From Watersipora subatra (Eukaryota > Bryozoa > Gymnolaemata > Cheilostomatida > Watersiporidae): a stretch of 64,000 nucleotides of DNA. The notes beneath the pieces were generated by a model, which was not told the origin of the DNA, made no database searches, and saw nothing but the letters and a program-made list of their open reading frames with translations. The stretch covers positions 1,178,001-1,242,000 of the forward strand of contig NC_088714.1 in assembly GCF_963576615.1 (NCBI RefSeq), read 5' to 3'. Positions within the stretch are counted from its first letter, which is position 1. Every line of letters starts with the position of its first letter. Positions 23,001 through 35,000 of this stretch are shown one piece after another. Made by a program: the position numbers and the translations under genes.

Positions 23001-26000
23001 AACACATTAACATATTTATAAAATTCTTGGGTCTCGACTCTGATGTATTTGCTGATGAGTTCCCTAATCTGCTGTCAAGGGACCCTATCCAGCTCGCTTA
23101 TTGTTTATCAGGTAGGATGAACAGGTGCTTCAGATGTTTGTTTGTCAGGTTACTCGTGCTGAGTGTGTTTTCACTGACACAGCTCTATGTTAAAGTAGTA
23201 GTAGCAGCCAATAGCAGCAGTCGACCAGTGCATAAGTATCCCATAATGCACAAGTATCCCATAATGCACATAAGTATCCCATAATGTGAGTGACAGCTTG
23301 ACTTGACTATCCTCATAACAGCTACATTAGTGGCCAGCATATGTGCATCAGCGTGCGCAGATAAACACATGCAATACAGAATGACAAGGTCCAGATGATC
23401 AGTTCTCTCTTGTTAGGCCATGCACCCTTATATCAAAGAAATTTTGTTGGATTGACAGGTTGCAAAGGAAGGATAAATAAACTATTCTACGCATTTTTGG
23501 ATCATCTGTCACTATGTAATACCAAGCTTCACCATTAAACCTGCCAGGCCTCTATATTTTGCTATGGTTAGTTGTGGACTGACAGCCTAGGCAGTATTAC
23601 CAGTATTTGAACAAGAAGATAGTAGTGGAAGCTCATGAAGTGTAACTCACTTTGAGGGCATATGCCCACAGCACTGGTCTGTTGCTATAAGGGTCCTTCC
23701 CTCAATTTAGTAGATCACCTTACATTAACAGTTATATTTGCGTATCAATAAGGCCAACTCACCATTTGTCATCTACAAAATATTATAGATTCACTCAAGT
23801 ATTTCATTCCTTACTAAAACCATAGGTTTTCTGAGTAGAATTAGCGGAGTGGTAAAAAAGAAGTATAGACTGTGGTCACTGGTCTCGGTAAACTCTCAGT
23901 TGTTATATTCCCTTTCTTTATTAATCTAATAGAAATAATCACTGCAAAAAAGCTTTATGAGAACCTCGTTGCCAATGGTACTTGACCATTGAAAGATGGG
24001 ATTCAGATGTGCCTGAGCATCTCATACACTACTAACAGTTATGAACTCGTTTGTTCTACCTCACCTATAAGCCTTATTCGAGTATGTTTGGTATTCTTAC
24101 GGTAAACTACTGACTGGCGCCTTAGTGCCAGGGAAGCCTTAGTGCCAGGGAAGCTATGGGCCTGAGGCTGATGTACCTTTGAAGCATGAGCAAACCTTAT
24201 CTAGTCTCTACGTGTGCTTCTCCGTCAACCTCTTGCCATTATTTTTGACGCCAAATCAAATATTTTTTTTAGCAATTCTGTTTTGTTAATGGGGTATTTT
24301 TAAAGCTATTTTGTAGCATCAAATCGCATGCAACAAAAATCAAATTGCCACTGGTACCAAATGCGCTTGACATAATTGTATTCAAGTTTATCTCCTGCGG
24401 GTTGATATGATTGTCGACAGTCTCATTGCAATCACACGTATGTGTCAATGATGACGATAAATTTCTCACCGATTCGTATTGTCATGTGACAACTTCATTT
24501 GCACATAATCTGGGTCAGTAATAACTAGTTCATAATCTGGGTCAGTAAGAACTACTTCATAATCTGGGTCAGTAAGAACTGCTTCATAATCTGGGTTAGT
24601 AAGAACTACTTCATAATCTGGGTCAGTAAGAACTACTTCATAATCTGGGTTAGTAAGAACTACTTCATAATCTGGGTCAGTAAGAACTACTTCATAATCT
24701 GGGTCAGTAAAAACTACTTCATAATCTGGGTCAGTAAGAACTACTTCATAATCTGGGTCAGTAAGAACTACTTCTATAAAAGGAATAATTATGCTGAGCT
24801 GTTCACCATAAAAGTTTATTAGATAATTTCACATGTAGACAAGTCACATAGTAGAAATCAGTTGTTCTAGTCAGTGAATCACATCCCAACCTATGGTACA
24901 ACTCTCTCTAGAGACTTGCTACAACAACCACATCTCATCACCTAGTTCAAACGCTACACGAGATCACTAGATATATTGTACAATCTTCTTTACAGCCAAC
25001 AAGCAATACTCCTTCAGCGATCGTCATCTCGATTCACCTTCCAAAACTGAAGAGTGCTTCAGAGTGCGAGCTAGATGTAACAGAACGGAACCTGTCTCTC
25101 CACTCAGAGCAGCCTACTGCGTACAATCTGTCAGTCAAGCTGCCCTACTCGGTCGATGATGAGAATGGATCTGCCAAGTTTCTCAAGGCCAAGAAGCAAT
25201 TGGTAAGTGTTTGCTTTTCACGTGAAATACAGAACATGGTCTAATAGGTTACCTTCTATTGTAGGGTAAGTGTGATTAGTATGTATTGATCATGTATAAT
25301 CTACCTTCTATTATAGGGTAGGTGTATTTAGTATGTATTGATCAGGTAGAATCTACCTTCTATTGTAGGGTAGGTGTAATTAGTATGTATTGATCATGTA
25401 GAATCTACCTTCTATTGTAGGGTAGGTGTGATTAGTATGTATTGATCATGTAGAATTTACCTTCTATTGTAGGGTAGGCGTAATTAGTATGTACTGATCA
25501 TGTAGAATATACCTTCTATTGTAGGGTAGGTGTAATTAGTATGTATTGATCAGGTAGAATATACCTTCTATTGTAGGGTAGGCGTAATTGGTATGTATTG
25601 ATCAGGTAGAATCTACCTTCTATTGTAGGGTAGGCGTAATTGGTATGTATTGATCAGGTAGAATCTACCTTCTAATGTAGGGTAGGTGTAATTAGCATGT
25701 ATTGATCAGGTAGAATCTACCTTCTATTGTAGGGTAGGTGTAATTAATATGTATTGATCATGTAGAATTTACCTTTTATTGTAGGGTAGGTGTAATTAGT
25801 ATGTACTGATTGTAATTGAGTTTCTATGGAGCTAAACAGTCGTCATGATCAGCTCTCCTCCTATAGCATTGCCTGTAATATTATAACATGTACTTTACTC
25901 TACTCACATTAGCAGCAAGATTTGATGCGATATCATGAGGGAATTTATATCAAACGATACTATGCGAGAATTCATATCATATGGTATAATGCAAGAATTC

Positions 26001-29000
26001 ATATCACAAGATACTATGCAAGAATTCATATCACATGGTACAATGCAAGAATTCATATCATATGGTACAATGCAAGAATTCATATCATATGACACCATCC
26101 ATGAATTTATATCATATCGTACCATGCAAGAATTCTTATCATATAAAACTATCCATGATTTCATATCATATGGCACCATGTAAGAATTCATATCATATTA
26201 TACTATGCAAGAATTCATATCATATGGTACTGAACAAGAATTCATATCATATGATACAATGCAAGAATTCATATCATATGATACTGAACAAGAATACCAT
26301 GGAATACCATGCATTACGATTTAAAAATACATGTCATGCAATCATTATCTGGTAATTTATGTTTTGCAATATCATACAGGAATCATGTTATTGCATACAA
26401 AATTTGCATCATGTAGTACCATGCAAGAATCCTTATGATGTGTTACTAATGCAGGAATCCATACCTTACTATTATATATTATGTGAGGTTTTTTAAATTA
26501 TGGTTTTCAGTTGGTTTTATTGTTTTGTGGTCTATGCTGATTTGGCTATGACCATGCTAACTTTGGAATGAGCCATGCTGGCTGGGGGATGAGCCATATT
26601 GGCTGAGGGATGAGCCATATTGAAGTTAATACTACTCAATTGTTGCTTATTAATATCATATAAGGTATATATACATGTAACTATGTATATATCTGCTTCA
26701 CTCTGCATGTACCTGTGTTTGGCATTAAGTGTGGGGCTTTACGGTGCTCATTTAAGTGTGGGGCTTTACGGTGCTATGTTTATGGTTATAATTAGTGGAC
26801 TGCTTTTAAAACAGAGTTCCATATAAAGTAGCCCAGTCTAGATGTCTATGCTGCATGTTTTGCTATATAAATATTAGCACGATAGTTCATTGTTTTGTAA
26901 GAAAAAGTATGTTCTGAATCTAACATATCGATATCTTGACTGCCTATGTGCGTGTTTAGGTCGTTACGTTGCCTGTGCGTAAAGAGAAGGTGCGACAAGA
27001 GTTCAAGGAGATTTCAGATTTGACAGCACAGCAAGCGCAGGAGGAGAATACCAGACCCTTGATAGAGGATCTTGGACCAGCCATATCAGAGTCCACTAAT
27101 CAAGTGATTATCATTCGCTTGCATTTTTGGAGTTATCTCCTGTTTATGGTCAAAGCAGGGTAACTCCATTTCAGTTTACCAAAAATCAATGTTAAAATAG
27201 TGAGCATTGCCTATTCATTCCTCTCCTGCTGCAAGCTGGGGTTCCCTGTTTTCTTGAGATATTTGTTGGGCCGGGCTGGATTTCACCATTAAGCATTTAG
27301 ACTATCTATATATCTAAAATATAAACTTATATATTATGTTCTATCGAAAATAACGAATTCTCTCATATAATATTACTGTTTGAACTTGTAGTCATCAAAC
27401 TGCAGCAGTGGTGGTCACTTAAATGGAACTGATGAGACAACTCTTAGTGATCAAGGAAAACCTCAGCTACCATTGGATAGCAACGTGAGTGACCTTCCTC
27501 TCCTTCATTCCTCCCTATATTTTGCTTACCCACCCTGTGTCATAAGCTCAATGGAACTCTCTCCCTCTATCGGTTTGATGCTAAAAGATCATTGACAAGT
27601 GTCAATATATTAGTGTAATTGGTCATATATTATTGTTGTGTACCTGTATCCTGCCGGCAACAACAGTCGCTAGCTTGCTATCTATGTGACCTTTATCACG
27701 CTGCTGTCGGCAGTATTTCAGTACATCATTGCTCGCTCTCTTTGGTTCTTCCTGTATATCGGCATTTGGTTTTCTTCAAGCTGTGGTAATAATCTTCAAG
27801 GTTTAGAATAGTTTAACGGACTTGCACAAAATTTAATAGATGGTATTTAAAAGTATCGGTATTTTCCTACCATTTGCCCGAATGCTCGGTGTTGCATGGG
27901 TAATACAAAAAGTTTTGCATAAAAAAATTTACTTTTAATTGGCGAAGTGTCTTTATCCAATAAATTTGAGTAACTTATCCTAGTCTAAATCTTTACTATA
28001 ATAAGAGACATGATAGCAGAAGAGATACTAGTTTTAGAGAACGAAAATGCAATTCTCAACATACATATTTTACTCATTGAAGACCAGATTTTTAAAACTT
28101 CAATACAAAGACTATTCTACCGCTCAAAGATCTTATCTAGAATACATTTATAATAGGATCGTTAACATCACTAGAGTCATTCAGTGTCAATATAAGAGAT
28201 ATTACTAGAGTCATTCAGTGTCAATATAAGAGATATTACTAGAGTTTTTCAGTGTCAATATAAGAGATATTACTAGAGTTCTTCAGTGTCAATATAAGAG
28301 ATATTACTAGAGTCCTTCTGTGTCAATATAAGAGACATTACTAGAGTCCTTCAGTGTCAATATAAGAGACATTACTAGAGTCATTCAGTGTCAATATAAG
28401 AGGCATTACTAGAGTCCTTCAGCGTCAATATAAAAGCCCAGCTACCACTCATCTTTCATATAGAAGCATTTATGCCAACCAGCTCACACCTGTGTGTTCT
28501 GGCTATTGTAGTATCGTGGGCCAACCAGCCCTCACACCTGTCTGTTCGGGTTTTTTGTAGTATCATGTGCCAACCAGCCCTCACACCTGTCTGTTCGGGT
28601 TTTTTGTAGTATCATGTGCCAACCAGCCCTCACACCTGTCTGTTCTGTTTCTTGTAGTATTTTGGCTCGAGTTGCACACATCTGTTGCCAAGTTTAAGTT
28701 ATTGGAAGGTTTCTTGCAGATGTACTCTTATATTGTCTAAATAGCACAGACTATGCATACTTTTATCCTATCTTGTTCCCGATAGACTAGCTATAAATAG
28801 AATCATAAAATAGTCTTTTGGGGCTAGTTAAGTTATTCACTGGTAATCTCTGCCTGTTAATCAGTTCACAGTAAGTTCACGGCAAGTAGGTGAATCAATT
28901 GTAACAAAGTGTTTTATGTCCGCTTTTACCGAGCACTCGCTCCAAGATTTACTCTTTCATGTAATCCGAGATGCTGTAGAACAAGGTTCCTGTACTTCTG

Positions 29001-32000
29001 TAGATCCTGTACAAAGTTCCTGCATTCTCCTATGATCAGGATACTGAGTCAGTCAGTCTGGTGCTCGATGTACCATCTATCAACAGTGATGACTTTCATC
29101 TCGCATACCACGAACGAGAGGTAAGGTCTCGAAGGGCTGCTCATTCACTCTCATCTTTGCCGCTAGTTTTAGGAGTTGCCCTCCTTTCTGGAATCTCCTC
29201 TGGTGCCTCGAAGAGTGAAACCAAATATGGTTTAAAGCATCAGATCGTTAATAATTCAAACTATCATTTTATTTATCTCAGTTTAATTTCTTGAAGATTG
29301 ACTTTATTTATGACTTCCTAGCGTCATCAGTTGCCATTATTTAAGCACTCACAAGTGACCCAGATGACCTAATGTAATGAAATACCTATATTTCCTTCTC
29401 TATATTTCCTTATCTCTTCTCTGTGGAGGACACTTAGACCGATGGAAATAATGGTGGCTGGACTTTAGCTCATAAGTTTCCGTTGACAGGCACGGTCTTA
29501 AATGCTGACAAAATATGTCATGTGTTAAAACCACACCTGTCTTGCCTTATATTATTGTCCTAAATGAGAATATAAGATTTAAATTTATACCCTAGAACGG
29601 CTATTATATTTCCCTTTTCTGGTGGACATTGTCGAAACATAATAAAATGTTCAGAAAGAGAGAGCAACACATGAAAGTTTGATCATTCGCTAGCGGTCTA
29701 ATACTGACAACAGCACTGTAGTAGTCTTTCTTTCTCTACGAACTGTACGACTACTGCTCGGACTCCTAGTGTGACATACCTGCCATAGTACTGTACGACT
29801 ACTGCTCAGACTCCTCGTACGACATACCTGCCATAGTACTGCAACATCTTTGTTTCCCACCATAGGCTTTTAATCTTTGCCGCTTGCTGAAATACTGTCT
29901 ACTGTAAAATATCTCAAAGAATTACAAATTTTCGTTGCTGAGATATACAATTACTTCTATGAAGATTGCAGTCAGATTATTTGGGCTATTAGTAGGAGAC
30001 AATTATCTGTTTATGTTCTTTATTGCTAAATGTGGAAACCCCAAACCTTGAGCATGACTAGTCTTCCAACGTTATGTCATATAAAGATGAAAAATAATGG
30101 TTTTGACGATCTCTTGCTTGGCACCTCATGAAGCTATAAAACTGTGAATAGGCTGATGGACTAGGCTGATGGACTAGTGAGATATCAGTTTGAACTACCA
30201 GTTCATAGAGGCTGTAAAGGGGTGACTGATTAACAAATGTTTTATATTTTGCGAGTTCAATTGTGAAGAGCCACTAGCCCTAAGTGGAAGGCTTAAAAGA
30301 CAACAAGTTTGTCTGGCTTTGTTTGGATCAGTCAGGTGCAGACAACCCTCGAGTTTAGTTGAATAATTATGTAGTTTTCACTTTATTCCTTTGCTATCTT
30401 TTAAAAATCACACAACATTAGAACGGAAAATAGCAGGAGCCTTGGTATCTTTAGCGAAGGCAACCCTTTACAATGAGTTGATTAATTTAGTAAATCCAAG
30501 TTTTTTTATTCAACTATTACCCCTCTGAGAGTCTTCTTTGGTTTAGGTTTGTGAGACCAGCAATAGTAGGTTACTACAGCATTTCTCACCAGCAATAATA
30601 GGTAACCACAGCAACTCTCACCAGCAATAATAGGTAACCACAGCAACTCTCACCAGCAATAGTAGGTAACCACATTAACTCTCACCAGCAATAGTAGGTA
30701 ACCACATTAACTCTCACCAGCAATAGTAGGTAACCACATCAACTCTCACCAGCAATAGCAGGTAACCACAGCAACTCTCACCAGCAATAATAGGTAACCA
30801 CAGCAACTCTCACCAGCAATAGTAGGTAACCACAGCAACTCTCACCAGCAATAGTAGGTAACCACAGCAACTCTCACCAGCAATAATAGGTAACCACAGC
30901 AACTCTCACCAGCAATAGTAGGTAACCACAGCAACTCTCACCAGCAATAGTAGGTAACCACAGCAACTCTCACCAGCAATAATAGGTAACCATATCAACT
31001 CTCACCAGCAATAGCAGGTAACCACAGCAACTCTCACCAGCAATAATAGGTAACCACAGCAACTCTCACCAGCAATAGTAGGTAACCACAGCAACTCTCA
31101 CCAGCAATAGTAGGTAACCACAGCAACTCTCACCAGCAATAGTAGGTAACCACAGCAACTCTCACCAGCAATAATAGGTAACCATATCAACTCTCACCAG
31201 CAATAGTAGGTAACCACATCAAGTCTCACCAGCAATAGCAGGTAGTAATAGCAGGTAGTAATAGTAGGTATAAACACTTTTGGACTGTATATTAGTGAGG
31301 AAGAGCTGTAAACTCTCTTTAGTCTTTGCATAAGGAAATAGAGTTTGTGGAGAGCTACCAAAATTCTTCACAACTGTTTTTTTTCCTGGGATCTCCGGGA
31401 AATTCCAAGACTAGGCTAGGTGTTTTATGTTCTCAAGTCACCTGTTACCTAGTGTCCTGTGTAGACAATAAATCATAAAGCGCAGTGACTGTTACTAGCC
31501 CTCCCTTTCTTTGTTAAAGATTTTTATCATCATTGATTTCCCAATTAGGCTAGAATGCTAGGTATTGTTTCATGTTTTATCGTTCCACGGGACTATTTGG
31601 GATTGAGCCATATGAACCCACACCACGGAGTGTGCCAAGCTGGCTCCGACTGGAACTATATTGCTATGCGCCGCTAAGCATAGCGTGTGCCAATAATTCT
31701 TTCTGGAGAGCTTTTGTAGCTCTCGCCATTTGGCGCAGCCTCCAGAGCTGGTGTACCGTTAGTAGGCTGTTAGAAAAGACAGAGTAGTGCACGCTATTGC
31801 TCTTTAATTTTAAGGTAGTTTTTTACGTAATCATGATCAGAAGACAAGATTTTCAGTAGCAAAACGTCTACTAAAAACGGCGATGCTCATGTTGCGATCA
31901 TACAAAAAGCTAACGGTTATTGACCTGCAATGCTTAGCTCGTATGATAACTCTAGTGATATGTCATTCACACAACTCGCTTTAAATTTAATAGTGGCCCA

Positions 32001-35000
32001 CAGCATAAAAGATGCTTCCTACTTAGTAGCACAGCCAGGGATCTGCTAGTTGTCATACCAGGCTCTTTCCTTTTATTGAACTTGTTCATTTGAAGGCAAT
32101 TTTGGACTAGGTGAATTTGTGGCTTGCTACTATCTAAATCATTGGCTACTAAAATTGTTAGCCCGCACACTACATGGAGAGTCATCCCCACATACTACAT
32201 CGAGAGTCATCCCCACATACTACATCGAGAGTCATCCCCACATACTACATCAAGAGCCGCCTTGTAACGCAATGTCAACCCGGTATCACCAGTAATCTGG
32301 TAATACTGGGTTGACATGATATGTCGAAGGTGATTGGTCGATTGCGGAATACAGTTCACCTTCGAGATACGATGTTAATCCGTTCCAAGGCTGGCATCGT
32401 ATAGCGAAAAAATCGTATGTCGGGGTATAGAAACCGTTGTAATTATACAATGAAAAAAAAGAAGGTAAAAATCGTCCAAAATTTTATAAAAATGCTGTAC
32501 ATATTGGAAATTAGTAACAAAATAGAATGTTAACCTTAGTAACTATAGTTACCTACAGTAGCTGCTAGTGTTAAGTGCACCTAGTGATTATAATCTGCAA
32601 TACTGTAAAATTGTAATCTGTGTACCAAATGCAGATCGTACGGTAACAAGTTCTTACCTTCAAAAGGTACGCATAACATAAACATTGAATTCATTTCAAT
32701 TAAGTTTAGCTTGCCGAACTCACCCTTATAACCAAGTTTTAGTATGTATTTTGAACTATTTTAATGAATTTCAACTGTTATCACGAAATTTTATCCTTCA
32801 TAAGTTTCTGTCTTCACTTTCATTATAAAATTTAGCGTGTCTGGTTGAAACCTTTTTCAACCAGAATTCAATAAGGCCGACCGATGCAGTTATCAAAAGC
32901 GGCCTCTCACACACCTGACCATTTAATGGCTACCGAAAAGAAAAATGAAATGTTACCGTATTTACTATACAGGACGTACATACCTTTGGAGTAACGTGAC
33001 TTTAGCTGGTATATTGTAGCGAATAAAGCAGAGAGGAGGCAAATGGGTATCAATGCTAATTATGTTGCTGTACACTTGAAGATTAATTTAATACGTAATA
33101 AAATGGAACTTTTAGCAGGCTAATGAAGGTTGTCTAGTCCTGTCCAATTTTTCTTCTGGTTTAAAAGAAAACAATGCTGGTGCAATGCAGAAAACTGCTA
33201 GCTAGCTAAAGCTTGTAGAAGGATCCAGAGAAGGTGCTACAATAGTTTTTCTTGTATGGAATGTGGGCTTTAACAAGTTTCAGAAAGTAATGTAAATGCG
33301 TCAACTATCTTGAGTAGTTAGTTATATGAGTTACAAACATACGATGAATTATATTCACGTAGGAGATAACAAGCCCACCTGCAAAGACATAGTTAAACAA
33401 GAAAATAAAACAAAATCAAAAGGAAACAAATAAAATGAATAAAATATGAAAAACATGCCACACAAAAGATAAATAATATATATTATACATGCATTGTTTT
33501 AATGTACCAGTCCACATCAGTAAATTAAAAACTTGAAATATTTCTGCCAATGTGGGGTTGTCTGTATCTTCTACTTCCTCGCCTTTACTAAATGGTTGCT
33601 CCTTTTGAATGCTGATCGTGTGCATGACCTAGCTCCTTCAAGTCTTCAGTCGGAAGCACTGTCTTGTGCTTGCTTTAATGGAGTTCTTGTTTTAATAATA
33701 ACTGCAAATGCTGATTGGTTGCGATCATATTCCTTGACAATGTTAATATTACGGGTGCTTTCTTATTTACGACATCCAACTTTGTTGACATAGAAATCAT
33801 TGTTCCTTCGTTTTGTAACGTTTGTATCGGTCTCAGATTCCATAGCTAACGAATTAAATGTAGATACTTGTAGTTATATATGTATGCTGACTTGAAAGAT
33901 TATAGTAAAAGATATAATAACGCCACAAATGAATATTTGCTCTCGCTTGTGTATTTTACACGAAATTTCCACGCGGAATGCTGACATGAGAGAAGTTGAT
34001 CATCGTATCTCTTCTAAACGTTCTGAAAATGTTTTCGGCAAACTATATTTCGGTGTCTTTTTTATTTCGACGAGCGTTATGAGCACACCGACCGCCAAAT
34101 TTTAACTCATGCGAAACTTTTCTCAAAATCGTATGGTGAAATAAAATTCGTATAGCGAGGTGAAGATATCACAATGTTTGACTTCGTAAGGTGAAAAAAT
34201 TGTATATCAGGGTAATCGCATCTCGAGGGTGCACTGTACAGTTGTTTCTCAGTGATTACATTTATCAGTGTTGTTACATGCTCACTTTAGTTTTATAGTT
34301 AATTCTAAAAATTATCTATTTTTACTGCTAAACTGTCCATAGTGACTATCCATTGGTGATGGGGAGCAATATTTCCTGAAGATTGTGTAAATGCGCCTTT
34401 CGACAAGTTTCCTCAGTTTATAGGACTGATTGCTAGTCAGCAAGTCTCTAGTTTGTCTTCACATATTGCAGTCCACGTGTACCCAGTCTTGGATATGCTA
34501 ACACAATACTAGCATGATATAATCAGACGTTAAAACTTGGACTGGCAAACACGCTTTTTGCAGTCCGTCATAGAAACTTCCTTTAGCCACGTCAACCTCA
34601 TTAAATAAGATATTCCATTCAGGGTATTCAGTGAAGATTCATTACTTTGAGACGGGACTGTGGAAATTTCCTATTGAGCCCTTATTTTAGCTCACTTTGA
34701 CCTTGCTTTTCGTGTAGCCCAAAATGTACTTGAAGTCATATTTTCATTCGTTTAGTCAACTGTTAACATCCAGTCGTGTGTTGTTGAGAGCGCTCCTCTA
34801 TTGTGACCAGTGCTGAGAACTGAGGCTACGTTTGTAGCTTGTCTCATTGCAGCGCATTATTCGCAAATACAAACAGATCATAATCTCATAATTAAATCAC
34901 TTACGCCAACTTATGACCTTGCCATTTTTTTATAGGTCGAAGTTGTCTTCTCAACGGTCAGCCGTAGTGGTTTTCCTACTCACTATTACCTCAGATGCAC

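Larger units (their letters stand above)
21380..24995. other. DNAAF2 intron 5
   Basis: A 3.6-kb intron with an 86-bp tandem duplication (22890-23050, GCAAGCGTTTGGTTATTATA repeated) and a 27-bp array near its 3' end. No exon-like sequence is seen. Confidence 0.75.
27485..29003. other. DNAAF2 intron 8
   Basis: Contains a dispersed-repeat end (GCTCGGTGTTGCATGGGTAA near 27889), a 34-bp array and a 49-bp array. No coding signal is seen. Confidence 0.7.
29121..34935. other. DNAAF2 intron 9 (5.8 kb)
   Basis: The largest intron. It holds a roughly 60-bp duplication near 29740-29840 (CTGTACGACTACTGCTC twice), the 32-bp array at 30574-31245, a 25-bp array, an imperfect foldback at 32272-32312 and a TA-flanked element at 32352-34236. 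The moderately GC-rich stretch at 31560-31790 shows no recognisable protein. Confidence 0.75.

Noticed and set aside
23185-23370. Short frames over CATAATGCACAAGTATCC repeats
   Set aside because: A three-copy local repeat in DNAAF2 intron 5 with no splice-site or homology support.
25904-26355. Overlapping frames of 82-106 codons on both strands
   Set aside because: They are products of a 27-bp array with a period divisible by three.
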